Assembly: GCA_963663735.2 (NCBI GenBank)
Contig: CAXXHN010000002.1
Coordinates: 1,488,001 to 1,552,000, forward strand
DNA length: 64,000 nucleotides
Reading direction: 5' to 3'
DNA from: G963663735 sp963663735
Lineage (GTDB): Bacteria > Acidobacteriota > UBA6911 > RPQK01 > JAPXNP01
The notes under the pieces were generated by a model. It did no database searches and was not told where the DNA came from. It saw only the letters and a program-made list of their open reading frames with translations. Positions 9,565 through 18,179 of the stretch are shown here, one piece after another (positions within the stretch are counted from its first letter, which is position 1; every line of letters begins with the position of its first letter). The position numbers and the translations under genes are program-made.

Positions 9565-9701
9565 AAGATACTTGCTTTGTTTGTGGACAAAGTCTTTATG
9601 CAGCCAAAGCGAAATTTTTGAGATTGATTATCTCATGCTCATCGGACTTTAAATAGACAAAATCCTATTTTATTCCAATGAGATGCTGGTCAAGCCAAAT
9701 C

Positions 9702-9730
9702 TGAGTAATTCCCTATCAAGGAATTACTCA
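9702..9730. repeat. Perfect 11-bp palindrome
   Basis: TGAGTAATTCC and GGAATTACTCA are separated by a 7-base loop (CTATCAA). No T-run follows on either strand, so it is not an obvious intrinsic terminator. It lies about 250 bp upstream of the hybrid kinase start. Confidence 0.6.
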
Positions 9731-9948
9731 AGAATCCTACCCCATCTCCCCATCTGGGCTTTGGGCTTGACCCCGTTTCGTTGACAAGGTATTGATGCCA
9801 TAGAGGATATATCAAAGCAAATCCTTTCATGCTCTCGGTCGGGTTTCACTAACTATAGATTCCACAGAAATCCCGTAGCTCCAAGGCCTCTATCTTAGCT
9901 ATAGTAAGCTGGAGAGGTGTGGAGTGAGTTCCTCGCGGACACAAATGG

Positions 9949-9976
9949 AACTGAGAACTGAGAACTGAGAACTGAG
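9949..9976 (+). repeat. Short tandem repeat, 4 x AACTGAG
   Basis: Four exact head-to-tail copies of the heptamer AACTGAG lie 180 bp outside attL, in non-coding DNA. Such arrays vary by slippage; no function is apparent. Confidence 0.85.
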
Positions 9977-10156
9977 ATGTTCGAGGTAGTTCGGGTGCGG
10001 TCAGGACACAGGTGACAGTCTGGGAGGATATGTCAAGCTTAACCGGAGGAGTTAATCAAGCCATCAAAAGAGACAGTAGCATATTTGTCACTGAGCGAAG
10101 CGGAACTTGGTGCGGCGGAGTGAAGAAATTGAATCCGCGCGTAGTCAATCGAGTAA

Positions 10157-10178
10157 CCTCGCAGGATTTTAAGTCCTG
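10157..10178. other. attL core (22 bp)
   Basis: The sequence starts CCTCGCAGGATTTTAAG and is identical to 41205-41226, which is the anticodon stem-loop portion of tRNA-Leu on the minus strand. Flanking bases diverge on both sides. Confidence 0.85.
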
Positions 10179-10187
10179 CGATCAACC

Positions 10188-10220
10188 TTCACAATCTCAC
10201 ACAATTTCTCACATTTCACC
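10188..10220. repeat. Cluster of TCACA-type short repeats inside the left end
   Basis: Between attL and the first gene, TTCACAATC, TCACACAATT, TCTCACATT and TTCACC follow each other at near-helical spacing. They could be arm-type integrase or excisionase sites. This is suggestive only, since the motif is short and AT-rich. Confidence 0.25.
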
Positions 10221-10323
10221 CTCCAAGAGAGGAGCTTTCACAAATACTTCATACAGCAACATCAATCGTTAGAAATACTTAGAAGCCGACACAAAAGTGG
10301 AGGCAAAGTGGAGGCATGACTTC

Positions 10324-11256
10324 ATGTGCGAAAAAATAATCCCGGAGAAAAAGGTATACGCCTTTGTGAAAAACTGGTCGGAGTTTCAGCATTATAAAAA
10401 ACGAAATCCACCCTGGATAAAATTACATCGTGAACTTTTAGATAATTTTGAATTTTCCCGCCTTTCTCTTGCCAGCAGGGCACTGGCACCCCTTATCTGG
10501 CTACTCGCATCAAATTCAGAAGATGGACGAGTCAGGATTGATATTGAATTCCTGTCATTCCGTTTACGCTGGAATAAAAATGAGATTGAGACCGGCCTTG
10601 GAGGATTGTTAGAAAACGGTTGGCTAACAATCGCTAGCGACGCGCAATCACAGTGCTATCAAAATGCTAGCAAAACGCTAGCAGGTCGCTTGCATGACGT
10701 TCTCCCAGAGAAAGAGGCAAAGACAGAGACAGATAAACAGAGTGAAGGTGAGAGAGATAGTAATAGTAAAACAAGGAACGAAGTGGAGAAGGCCGATCTC
10801 TTAGGAGAATCAGTAAATGATGTGATGTCATTTGGAAATGGAATCAGTTTGCCAAGACCTGTCACAGCTAATTCTATTACGAAAACTCTATCAATTATTA
10901 AGTCTCGACTTAAGGAGGGGTATACCACAGATCAGTTAAAAAACCACCTGGCGATATTTGTTGAGAAAAAGCAAGCCCACAAACGTTATCAGGCTGAATA
11001 CGGGGAAGACCCTCCAATCAATTCTCAAATATGGTGTCCTCGAATCACCTGGAGGATAGCGGACATTTTAAGTCCTGAACGTCTTGATAAATATTATTCA
11101 GCATGGGCAGAAGAAGGGTTTGTCACAGCAGAAGAAATGCTGGCTGCAAATAAGGCTAAAAAGATTATCAATTTCAGAAGGAAAAATTGGCATGAACCAA
11201 AAAGCAAAGGATACAAAAGTGACGGACGACCCTATCCAATCGATGCAGTCTACTAG
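10324..11256 (+). CDS. Putative phage-type replication initiator (winged helix)
   Basis: 310 aa. The N-terminus (NPPWIKLHRELLDNFEFSRL, then ALAPLIWLLASNSEDGRVRID) matches the winged-helix domain of phage replisome-organiser proteins. A charged linker (about 125-165) and a C-terminal domain resembling DnaD/DnaB-binding regions follow. Its direct overlap with a DnaC-like helicase loader supports an initiator role. The start at ATG 10324 has GGAGG 9 bp upstream; the upstream GTG at 10297 lacks a ribosome site. It is the first gene inside attL. In the excised circle it would lie downstream of the integrase. Confidence 0.6.
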   Translation: MCEKIIPEKKVYAFVKNWSEFQHYKKRNPPWIKLHRELLDNFEFSRLSLASRALAPLIWLLASNSEDGRVRIDIEFLSFRLRWNKNEIETGLGGLLENGWLTIASDAQSQCYQNASKTLAGRLHDVLPEKEAKTETDKQSEGERDSNSKTRNEVEKADLLGESVNDVMSFGNGISLPRPVTANSITKTLSIIKSRLKEGYTTDQLKNHLAIFVEKKQAHKRYQAEYGEDPPINSQIWCPRITWRIADILSPERLDKYYSAWAEEGFVTAEEMLAANKAKKIINFRRKNWHEPKSKGYKSDGRPYPIDAVY

Positions 11257-11917
11257 GTATGATGTCGATCAAGTGGAATATTGGAAGGCACAGCTGGAAA
11301 GTGTTCCTGATTTCGAACCAAAACGTTACGGCATCCCGAAACGATTTCATAACTGCACTCTGGATAATTACAAAGGTAATAACCAGTTGATCGCAAACTT
11401 AAAAAAACATTCAGGTGGCAATGTTGTTTTTTCTGGCAATACCGGCGTAGGCAAAACTCATCTTGCTGTCGCTTTGATGCGAGAACTGGAACAAAAGCAA
11501 TGGATCTCCAGATGCAAAATGAATATTCAGCTTGCTAAAGAGGGCAAAGTGCCTGTCTGGAAAAGTCGGCCTGAAAAGATATTTGTCACAGTACCGGATC
11601 TGTTGCTTACGATCAGGGAATCTTTCAAGGATAGAGCTGAAGTATCTGAAGGGCAGCTTATTGATCGATATTCAGAGGTTCCCCTGCTGGTACTGGATGA
11701 TCTGGGCAGTGAAAAAGCTACTGACTACGCACTTACCACTCTCTATATTCTTATAGACCGACGATACCGGGAGGAAATGGACACCATCATCACCACTAAC
11801 CTGACCCTTGATGAAATTGAAGAACATCTGCACGCCAGGATCGCTTCACGTCTCTCCAGCTCAATCATGGTATGCATCAATTCCATGCCAGATTATAGGA
11901 AGAGGAGAGCATCGTGA
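11192..11917 (+). CDS. DnaC/IstB-like AAA+ helicase loader
   Basis: 241 aa. Walker A GNTGVGKTHLAVAL (about residues 84-97) and Walker B VPLLVLDDLGSEKATDYA define a DnaC-type ATPase, with sensor TTNLTLDEI and arginine finger region ARIASRLSS. Such proteins load replicative helicase at the origin marked by the initiator. The start at ATG 11192 (AAGGA upstream) overlaps the preceding gene by 65 bp in another frame; the next gene starts inside its stop (GTGA). The alternative start at 11084 would create an implausible 170-bp overlap. Confidence 0.82.
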   Translation: MNQKAKDTKVTDDPIQSMQSTRYDVDQVEYWKAQLESVPDFEPKRYGIPKRFHNCTLDNYKGNNQLIANLKKHSGGNVVFSGNTGVGKTHLAVALMRELEQKQWISRCKMNIQLAKEGKVPVWKSRPEKIFVTVPDLLLTIRESFKDRAEVSEGQLIDRYSEVPLLVLDDLGSEKATDYALTTLYILIDRRYREEMDTIITTNLTLDEIEEHLHARIASRLSSSIMVCINSMPDYRKRRAS

Positions 11918-12963
11918 GCTGTGAACGTATCTTGATCACTGGCGACTTTTTCCGCTACAAACCGGACGACCTCCCTGGCAAGCCAACATTTGCCGAAGCT
12001 AATATTTGTTGGCTGTATGATCTGCTAGGCCCGATTATCAGACGAGCCAGTGGTAAAAAGGTTGATTCATTTCTCAATCGTTTTGAAGCAAAAGAGCGGC
12101 ACACGGCTGTTGAACTTGTCCATACTTACACTGACTGGGTGTCGACGTATCATCGCGGAATGGTTACCGTAGGAGAAGCCGAGGCGATTTCCCAGTATAT
12201 TCCAGCCGATGTAACGTTGGTAGTCGGATTTGAGTTATCACCATTTCAACAAGCATTGTTCAACGCAATCAATCTGGACTGGATTTCGCTGGCTGTCAGT
12301 CCTGTGCGCTTCTGCAGAGATTACTTCATTGAGTTCAAAACCAATCGATCTGATCTGCTAGCACCAACACTCCAGGAATATGCTGTCTCAGATAAGCAGA
12401 TTAAGGATTACGCTGATTATTGTCAGGCCAGGTACCGCAGATTCTCAAAATTCGAGCTCGCGCCCGACTCTTTACTTTTCTGCGGTCAGGTGGTTAACGA
12501 TGCCTCTCTGATTATCGGTGATCAAATGGCCTTGGTTCAGAATTATCACGACAAAATTGAAAATCTCGCCCAACAATTTGATCGCCTCTATTATAAAAAA
12601 CATCCCTACGCAGAAAACCTTGATTCCACTCTGGAACTCATTGGACGCATACCTAACTCCTATCTCATTAATGCTGACGTATATGAACTTATGTCAAGGC
12701 ATGAAATCACTACTGTGGCGGCTCTCTCGTCAAGTGTCCTCACCGAGGCGGACTATTTTGACAAGATTTCAGTCAGGTTACTGAATAACGAAAACCATGA
12801 TCCTAAATGGACAATGGATAAACACATTCTAACTCCTCATTTCTGGGCGGACATATTAGGAATCAAGAAGTTAGGGGAACGGGAATCACTGGTCCTACAG
12901 GACTATTCTCCAATATCAAGCGCTCTACAGGTGAGTTGGCGCTATAGCGACAACATTCGATGA
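11914..12963 (+). CDS. Putative GT-B glycosyltransferase (capsule KpsS/KpsC-like)
   Basis: 349 aa, GTG start in a GTGA overlap with the loader gene, GGAGAG upstream. No transmembrane segment. The C-terminal part has the layout of capsule-type transferases: a basic-His-Pro motif (DRLYYKKHPYAENLDSTL), then ILe-Pro-Asn-Ser followed by NADVYELMSRHEITTVAAL and SSSVLTEADYF. This matches the pattern of a HP motif, a short loop, then a nucleotide-binding loop with SSV-x-E. The donor sugar is unknown. It opens the glycan cassette and is translationally coupled to replication genes, so sugar and replication functions share a transcript. The family assignment rests on motif layout only. Confidence 0.5.
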   Translation: MSCERILITGDFFRYKPDDLPGKPTFAEANICWLYDLLGPIIRRASGKKVDSFLNRFEAKERHTAVELVHTYTDWVSTYHRGMVTVGEAEAISQYIPADVTLVVGFELSPFQQALFNAINLDWISLAVSPVRFCRDYFIEFKTNRSDLLAPTLQEYAVSDKQIKDYADYCQARYRRFSKFELAPDSLLFCGQVVNDASLIIGDQMALVQNYHDKIENLAQQFDRLYYKKHPYAENLDSTLELIGRIPNSYLINADVYELMSRHEITTVAALSSSVLTEADYFDKISVRLLNNENHDPKWTMDKHILTPHFWADILGIKKLGERESLVLQDYSPISSALQVSWRYSDNIR

Positions 12964-13037
12964 ATTATTGCTGGGATAAAATCAGATAACCGTGAATTTG
13001 TAAGGACTTGTACCTTCTTCAATAGTATCGCATCAAC

Positions 13038-13451
13038 ATGAAAAAACAAAATCAGGAAAACATATATCGACTTGGAAATTTGCAATATGAGGAACGGCAG
13101 TGGGGTAGCTTTGAGACAGTCTTTGAAAGTCCAGGTTATAAGGTTAAACGAATTACAGTTAAACCGGGTAAAAGAACCAGTCTACAGTGGCATGAAAAAA
13201 GGAATGAAGAGTGGAATTTTGTTCAAGGAGACAGATGGGAGACAAATTTCAAATTTGATATCGAAGATGACCTGGTAAGGTTAAGCAACCCCTTGTCCCA
13301 GTATATTCCCAGGAAAGCAGTTCATCGTATCCACAATACAGGTGCTGAAGATTTAGTACTGATTGAAATACAGACCAGTGATGAACCCGACGGATGTGAT
13401 GAAAACGATATCCACAGGATAGAGGATGATTTCGGACGTAGCATAAAATGA
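13038..13451 (+). CDS. Mannose-6-phosphate isomerase-type cupin
   Basis: 137 aa, a single cupin domain equal to the C-terminal isomerase part of type II PMI/GMP proteins: KRITVKPGKRTSLQWHEKRNEEW (metal-ligand His in LQWHEKR), then YIPRKAVHRIHNTG and LVLIEIQTSDEPDGCDENDI. Family role: interconversion of fructose-6-P and mannose-6-P. The guanylyltransferase half is missing, so GDP-mannose would have to come from the host. It supplies the precursor side of the GDP-mannose dehydratase encoded 0.7 kb downstream. Confidence 0.8.
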   Translation: MKKQNQENIYRLGNLQYEERQWGSFETVFESPGYKVKRITVKPGKRTSLQWHEKRNEEWNFVQGDRWETNFKFDIEDDLVRLSNPLSQYIPRKAVHRIHNTGAEDLVLIEIQTSDEPDGCDENDIHRIEDDFGRSIK

Positions 13452-13708
13452 CACATAGAGGAAAGCCTTTTGAAATGCTTAATAATCAATTTAATTATGA
13501 ACACGAAGCAGGAATGAATTCATTTGTTAATGTGGTAATGGAAATCCTGGTGTTGCCTGATTCCCCAGGTTTTCTTAATAAACTCTTTCACAAGCATCTC
13601 AGTCCGATGAGGCCTTTGGGTAAATCTGCATTCCATGCCCTGGGATCTGTCAATTTAACTGACATACATACTCAGAATTGTCTGGGCAAGGACGATACCA
13701 ATGCTTGA
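13448..13708 (+). CDS. Small hypothetical protein
   Basis: 86 aa with no recognised domain. Evidence for translation is positional: its ATG overlaps the stop of the cupin gene (ATGA), and its own stop overlaps the start of the next gene by 8 bp. Mildly hydrophobic in the middle (FVNVVMEILVLP). It could be spurious. Confidence 0.4.
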   Translation: MTHRGKPFEMLNNQFNYEHEAGMNSFVNVVMEILVLPDSPGFLNKLFHKHLSPMRPLGKSAFHALGSVNLTDIHTQNCLGKDDTNA

Positions 13709-14063
13709 AGACGAAGTTATGAAGCTTATGCGGGTGGATATAAATTTTATACCATGTGTGTCCGATCCTTTAACCGCTGAAAAGCGGCTTGCGACCGCAA
13801 TCCTGGGACGGTCGATCAGAGATGTACTGGGTGGCCGGACCAATTCGGCAGGGATCAGAGTTTTACCCCAAAACACTTTTGATGCCATGGACTGGATCAT
13901 GTCTCCCGAAAAAACACCTGGTAGCTATGAATGGATCTGCCGAGTCCTGGTTATTGATCCGGCGTGGTTACGTACATGGTTGAAGGATATTTTCCCAAAT
14001 CTGGATGAAGCGCGGAAAAATGAAGTCAGGCGTGAATTATCATTCATCTTCTGGCAGGAGTAG
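13701..14063 (+). CDS. Hypothetical phage-type protein
   Basis: 120 aa. The composition and motifs AEKRLATAILGRSIRDVLGG and ARG-free SYEWICRVLVIDPAWLR resemble a small soluble protein common in siphovirus genomes (a helix that pairs a conserved E-x-R-L with a C-terminal W-(I/C)-x-x-L-D). No function is known. It sits inside the glycan cassette and may be the last trace of a phage gene that preceded the structural block. Confidence 0.55.
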   Translation: MLEDEVMKLMRVDINFIPCVSDPLTAEKRLATAILGRSIRDVLGGRTNSAGIRVLPQNTFDAMDWIMSPEKTPGSYEWICRVLVIDPAWLRTWLKDIFPNLDEARKNEVRRELSFIFWQE

Positions 14064-14124
14064 AGGGCAGAGTCCCCTGTTCCAACCAGATCAATACACC
14101 CTCGAAATCAGATTGAAAGGCCAA

Positions 14125-15141
14125 ATGAAACGCAAAGCATTAATCACAGGAATCACGGGACAGGACGGATCATATCTGGCGGAGTTGCTGCTTGAAAAAG
14201 ACTACGCGGTCTACGGCATAGTACGTAGAGCTGCTTTGGAGGATCCGGCACATCGGATGTGGCGCGTCCGGAACATACTGGATCAACAAGATCTACATAT
14301 AGAAGCGGCATCTCTGGAAAGCTACGCGTCTCTATTCAAAGTGATCAAAAGAGTTTTACCCGATGAGGTGTATCACCTCGCGGCTCAAAGTTATGTACAG
14401 GAATCCTTCGATGATCCGTTCTCAACGATGCGGATCAATGTGCAGGGTACTCTCTACATGCTGGAGGCTATCAGGGAGCTGTCACTTCAGGCTCGTTTCT
14501 ATTTTGCCGGCTCCAGCGAGATGTTCGGCAAGGTACGGGAAACACCGCAAAGGGAAACCACTCCGTTTCATCCACGATCACCATATGGAATAAGTAAAGT
14601 GGCCGGATTTGACTTGACCCGTAATTACCGGGAGGGGCACAACCTGCACGCATCCAGCGGGATTCTGTTTAATCACGAATCTCCCCGCCGAGGACATGAA
14701 TTTGTCACTCGTAAAATCACTAAAGCAGTTGCTCTGATCAAAGCCGGACTGGAGAACAGACTTACTCTCGGCAACCTTGAAGCTAAACGCGACTGGGGAC
14801 ACAGCAAGGATTACGTAAAAGCAATGTGGTTAATGCTGCAACAGGAAAATCCTGACGATTACGTGATAGCAACCGGAGAAACACACACAGTAAGAGAATT
14901 TTGTGCTGAGGCATTTAATTACGCTGGATTGAATTATCAAGATTACGTGGAGTCCGCCTCATCTTTATATCGCCCCGCGGAAGTAGATCTCTTACAGGGT
15001 GACAGCTCCAAAGCCCGGAAAAAATTAGAATGGACACCTGTTTATGACTTTAAAGAACTGGTTTCCGAAATGGTGAAACACGACTTTTCCGAGGTTATGC
15101 CAGACTCCGATAAAAACGATACTCAGAGTTCCGTGAATTGA
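14125..15141 (+). CDS. gmd: GDP-mannose 4,6-dehydratase
   Basis: 338 aa, short-chain dehydrogenase fold. NADP-binding GITGQDGSYLAELLL at the N-terminus; GIVRRA, YHLAAQSYVQESF and substrate segment NHESPRRGHEFVTRKI are signature sequences of Gmd. Catalytic set: SSEMFG (Ser-Glu) and YGISK (Tyr-x3-Lys). It converts GDP-D-mannose to GDP-4-dehydro-6-deoxy-D-mannose, the precursor of fucose, rhamnose (D), colitose or perosamine. The reductase, epimerase or aminotransferase needed for the next step is not in the element. It is shorter than the E. coli enzyme (373 aa). The start at 14125 gives the canonical MKRKALITGITG; the frame extends upstream to 14005 but that overlaps the previous gene. Confidence 0.93.
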   Translation: MKRKALITGITGQDGSYLAELLLEKDYAVYGIVRRAALEDPAHRMWRVRNILDQQDLHIEAASLESYASLFKVIKRVLPDEVYHLAAQSYVQESFDDPFSTMRINVQGTLYMLEAIRELSLQARFYFAGSSEMFGKVRETPQRETTPFHPRSPYGISKVAGFDLTRNYREGHNLHASSGILFNHESPRRGHEFVTRKITKAVALIKAGLENRLTLGNLEAKRDWGHSKDYVKAMWLMLQQENPDDYVIATGETHTVREFCAEAFNYAGLNYQDYVESASSLYRPAEVDLLQGDSSKARKKLEWTPVYDFKELVSEMVKHDFSEVMPDSDKNDTQSSVN

Positions 15142-15490
15142 GGAGTCACAAACAGAATTCCGGGAAATTATTTTTGGATAAATCCAGGTTATTGCATTTC
15201 GGAACAGGCTTCAGATTGTTATTTATGTAATTGACAGATCAGGCCACAAACTAGGCCATAGACGACTGAATCCTCATTTCATCAACACTTTAAAAACAAT
15301 AAAAAAAGTTTTCACCTGCTCTGCAGATTTTTAATATACTTGATTCAGGTGATGTTGAAAGGGTCCTTGTAAGACACCTCAACACCCAAGGCAGACGACG
15401 GGCCTTCAACGTGTCGGGCCGGCGCTGGGCCTTCATACTCATGGCGTTGGTGTTACAAATTCTCGAAGTGTATCCATCCCATGCCTCACC
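15142..15490. other. Spacer within the glycan cassette
   Basis: About 350 bp, AT-rich at its left. No convincing plus-strand frame. An imperfect inverted pair (GTGATGTTGA ... TCAACACC, about 15350-15397) could fold. I see no terminator with a T-run. Confidence 0.35.
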
Positions 15491-15757
15491 ATGAAAAAAA
15501 ATAACGTAAAGCTTCTGTCTCCGGATGGGCATTTCCTGCAGTGGATTCCCGGGAGAGAGGCTCGAAAAAAAATACACGACAAGACAGTTGATGTGGAGAG
15601 TAATTTCCCTTTTGTAGTACGCCTTCGTGAAACCGTGGAAAGAATAGGCAGTGTGCTGGTTTTGCGGGAAGCGCGTAATCACCAGGAAGAGATGCACTAC
15701 ATCATGGCCATGGGTAAAAACAACAAACCCCGCCGGGCATGTGAGAATCCATATTAA
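15491..15757 (+). CDS. Small hypothetical protein
   Basis: 88 aa. VKLLSPDGHFLQWIPGREA and NFPFVVRLRE give a plausible small soluble domain of a kind often seen in phage structural regions, but there is no named family and no clear ribosome site before the ATG. It overlaps no other gene and points the same way as its neighbours. Confidence 0.4.
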   Translation: MKKNNVKLLSPDGHFLQWIPGREARKKIHDKTVDVESNFPFVVRLRETVERIGSVLVLREARNHQEEMHYIMAMGKNNKPRRACENPY

Positions 15758-15861
15758 GCTGTTCAACCTGAAGAAATCTTGAAAACCACTTAGGTTGACA
15801 CTTATCAAAGATACAGAAATTCCTGCCGGAGGTCAGGTTACCGGCACCAACCTGGGGGAGT

Positions 15862-17088
15862 ATGAAGAAAAAAAAATTGTTGTGGTGCGGTGATGCGGTA
15901 CGACAGACCGGATTCAGTCGTGCCACTCACAACATACTCGATCGCATTCAGGATGAATGGGACATATCCGTATTGGCCATAAATTACGGTGGAGATCCCC
16001 ATAAATACAATTATCCGATTTATCCGGCAGTTTCAGGCAATGACGTTTTTGGATTCGACAGATACCCGAAGCTTGTTAAAACGATTCATCCGGACCTGGT
16101 TTTTATCCTTAATGACGCATGGAATATAGCCAGATTCCTGAAAATCAGGGAGGAACACGAAGTTACGGCCATCCCACACATGGGTTTTCCGCCAGTGGAT
16201 GCTTTGAACATGCGCCGTGATTTTGCCGAATGGCTCAATGAACTGCACACCTGCTTTTTCTGTACTGAATTCGGACTGGAGCAGGCCCGAAAAGCTGGAT
16301 TCACTGGACGGAGTGTAGTCATTCCGTATGGGGTGGATCTGGGGAGCTTCAAAGCTGTGAACAAAGGCAAGGCTCTGAAAAGCCTCAGAGACCGGGGACT
16401 GCTGATCAGATACACTGAAAAAAACAATAAGACCGGGGTAGAAACGGCATTGCCTCCCTACGATGAAAATTCCTTCATTGTGGGAAATGTAAATCGTAAT
16501 CAACCTCGAAAGCGGATGGATCTGACAATCCAGTTTTTTTCCGAATGGTTGCGAACATATGACATTCAGGATGCTTTCCTGTATTTCCACTGTTCACCAG
16601 TGGAAGTCTGGTGTGACCTAGTACAGATGGCTCAGTACTGGGATGTTCTGGACCGGATGATAATGCCCTGTTTTAAATCCAGAATAGAGTGGTTCACTGA
16701 AGAGGACCTCAATCTGGTTTACAACATTTTTGATGTTCAGGTAACCACCACGGTGGGAGAAGGATGGGGTTTACCCCACATGGAAGGCATGGCCTGCGAA
16801 GTACCGCAGATCGTGCCCGAGTTTGCCGCTCTGGGCGAATGGCCGCGGGGTGGAGTCAAATACGTGCCGATTGCCATGTATGGTTGTGCCGCTCCCGGTG
16901 TAATCAACACCATTTCCGGGCTGCCCGATAAAAATGAATTCGTTAGAGCTCTGCATGAGTTGTATATAGATAAAAAACAAAGGATCAAGCTGGGAAAAAC
17001 CGGGGCAGCCATAGCCCGGCGGGATGCCTATAACTGGGACAACATAGCGGAGCAGTTCAACCGGCAGTTTCGTGAAGCTTTGAAATAG
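15862..17088 (+). CDS. Glycosyltransferase family 4-like (GT-B)
   Basis: 408 aa. N-terminal Rossmann half (LLWCGDAVRQTGFSRATHN; VIPYGVD at the domain linker) and C-terminal nucleotide-sugar half with GNVNRNQPRKRMDLTIQFF and the acidic donor-site motif TTTVGEGWGLPHMEGMAC (E-x7-E pattern). Predicted retaining transferase acting on a GDP- or UDP-sugar, cytoplasmic. GGGGAG precedes the ATG. Together with gmd it may place a deoxyhexose or mannose on a lipid-linked glycan or on a phage protein. Similar stand-alone transferases occur in phage genomes next to tail genes, as here: the tail terminator begins 77 bp later. Confidence 0.85.
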   Translation: MKKKKLLWCGDAVRQTGFSRATHNILDRIQDEWDISVLAINYGGDPHKYNYPIYPAVSGNDVFGFDRYPKLVKTIHPDLVFILNDAWNIARFLKIREEHEVTAIPHMGFPPVDALNMRRDFAEWLNELHTCFFCTEFGLEQARKAGFTGRSVVIPYGVDLGSFKAVNKGKALKSLRDRGLLIRYTEKNNKTGVETALPPYDENSFIVGNVNRNQPRKRMDLTIQFFSEWLRTYDIQDAFLYFHCSPVEVWCDLVQMAQYWDVLDRMIMPCFKSRIEWFTEEDLNLVYNIFDVQVTTTVGEGWGLPHMEGMACEVPQIVPEFAALGEWPRGGVKYVPIAMYGCAAPGVINTISGLPDKNEFVRALHELYIDKKQRIKLGKTGAAIARRDAYNWDNIAEQFNRQFREALK

Positions 17089-17165
17089 GGATCCTTCTGA
17101 AGAGAGACCAACGAGTCATCCACGCTGGATAAATCAAACACAATAATCTCAGACAAAGGGATGAA

Positions 17166-17564
17166 ATGAGCGCAGCACAAGACCTAGCAATATACGCGAT
17201 AGCCGAGGGGGTACTGAGTGGAATAGGCAATGATGCCTTTATTAACCACACTCCCAGCGGAGTTGAGTACACCGAATCGGTAATGTTCTACGACATTGCC
17301 GGGAATCCCCCGGATAGGTGTTTCGGAGAGAAAAACACAATCGTTCGCCATCCTGGAGTTCAGGTACAGGTTCGCAGTTCCGACCAGGAGACAGCCTGCA
17401 CCCTGGCTGAATCCATCCACGCCGAAATCGACGGATGGGGCGGAGGGGTTATCTCCGGCACCACCTACGGCTATTGTGAAGCACTGCAGGAGCCCTATTT
17501 CCTGAAGTCGGATGATTCCGACAATGTTTATATCGCTTTTGATGTAATCATGAGCCAAAGCTAG
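17166..17564 (+). CDS. Putative tail terminator (Minor_capsid_3-like)
   Basis: 132 aa. The pattern FGEKNTIVRHPGVQVQVR, then SSDQETACTLAESIHAEIDG resembles the minor capsid/tail-completion family (PF12691-like) found just before the tail tube in siphoviruses. It is expected to cap the tail tube at the head-proximal end. AAGGGATGAA precedes the ATG. It is the first structural gene; nothing upstream looks like a head protein. Confidence 0.6.
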   Translation: MSAAQDLAIYAIAEGVLSGIGNDAFINHTPSGVEYTESVMFYDIAGNPPDRCFGEKNTIVRHPGVQVQVRSSDQETACTLAESIHAEIDGWGGGVISGTTYGYCEALQEPYFLKSDDSDNVYIAFDVIMSQS

Positions 17565-17701
17565 CCTGCCGACAGGAAAAATCTCTATCAAATTGGAGGT
17601 ATTAGCAAACCGTCCAATGATCCATAGGACGTTCCGGCACAACACTTATTAGTCGGAAAAAACAATAACAAGGGGGAATCAAGTCAATTTAACATTGATA
17701 A

Positions 17702-17720
17702 ACAGGCAAATTGTGCCTGT
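17702..17720 (+). promoter_or_regulatory. 5' hairpin directly before the tail-tube ribosome site
   Basis: ACAGGCA and TGCCTGT (7 bp, perfect) flank a 5-base loop, and the AAAGGAG ribosome site starts at the next base. It may protect a processed mRNA 5' end or set the translation rate of the abundant tube protein. Confidence 0.55.
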
Positions 17721-17735
17721 AAAGGAGATTGATTA

Positions 17736-18149
17736 ATGTCTGTTAAATTCTATAATCCTTCTATCATGGTAAGCGGAGTGGATCTCTCGGCAGATGCCAA
17801 GGAAATCACTTTCGACCAGTCGACCGAAGTTTTGGAAGTAACTACATTCGGAGATGAACACAAAATAAAGAAACCCGGTCTACGCGATACTACCATCAGC
17901 GTAACCTTTGTTCGGGATTCTGGCACTGATCTTCTGGAGAGTACTCTGGGCCCGTTGTATAACGACGGTGGCGAATTCTCCTTTGAGTGGCAAGCCGACA
18001 AACTCGCAGGAACTTCTTCGTCTAATCCAAAGTACTCATGTACTGCCTGGATCTCAAGCTATCCAGCAGGTGGCTCTCATGGCCAGCTCAGGGAATCACA
18101 GGTGACATTCGAAACAGCAAGTGTCATAACTCGTTCCACTTCTGCCTGA
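17736..18149 (+). CDS. Phage tail tube protein
   Basis: 137 aa, all-beta. The opening GVDLSADAKEITFDQSTEVLEVTTFGDEH and the central TTISVTFVRDSGTDLLESTL are typical of siphophage tube subunits (register of strand, then a Thr-rich T-F-G-D loop). It forms hexameric rings around the tape measure. Strong ribosome site AAAGGAG, 5' hairpin upstream and an intrinsic terminator 30 bp downstream all fit high expression relative to later tail genes. Confidence 0.85.
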   Translation: MSVKFYNPSIMVSGVDLSADAKEITFDQSTEVLEVTTFGDEHKIKKPGLRDTTISVTFVRDSGTDLLESTLGPLYNDGGEFSFEWQADKLAGTSSSNPKYSCTAWISSYPAGGSHGQLRESQVTFETASVITRSTSA

Positions 18150-18179
18150 TGATAACTGGATACTAACCTGCACTGAATC

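Larger units (their letters stand above)
9450..10156. other. Host intergenic region left of the integrated element
   Basis: About 700 bp with no convincing gene. It contains a degenerate IS right end (9538-9564), a perfect 11-bp palindrome (9702-9730) and a fourfold 7-bp tandem repeat (9949-9976). The stretch next to attL (about 10100-10156) should hold the displaced original 3' half of tRNA-Leu. Read on the minus strand, it keeps a variable-arm-like hairpin (CGAG-GTTA-CTCG) but no intact T arm or acceptor, so it is at most a decayed relic. Confidence 0.5.

Noticed and set aside
9702..9730. Intrinsic terminator
   Set aside because: The palindrome is perfect, but no T-run follows on either strand and no gene ends next to it.
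10100..10178. A second complete tRNA gene at attL
   Set aside because: Only the anticodon-arm core and a variable-arm-like hairpin are present; the T arm is interrupted, and no acceptor pairing is possible.
10012..10272. 86-codon open frame over the left junction
   Set aside because: It crosses attL, has no ribosome site and no protein-like composition; it is an accident of the junction.
13701..15757. Hidden head genes (small terminase or head-tail connector) in the glycan cassette
   Set aside because: The two small proteins are 120 and 88 residues, without terminase ATPase, portal or capsid motifs, and a head module needs several larger genes. A remote connector cannot be fully excluded.
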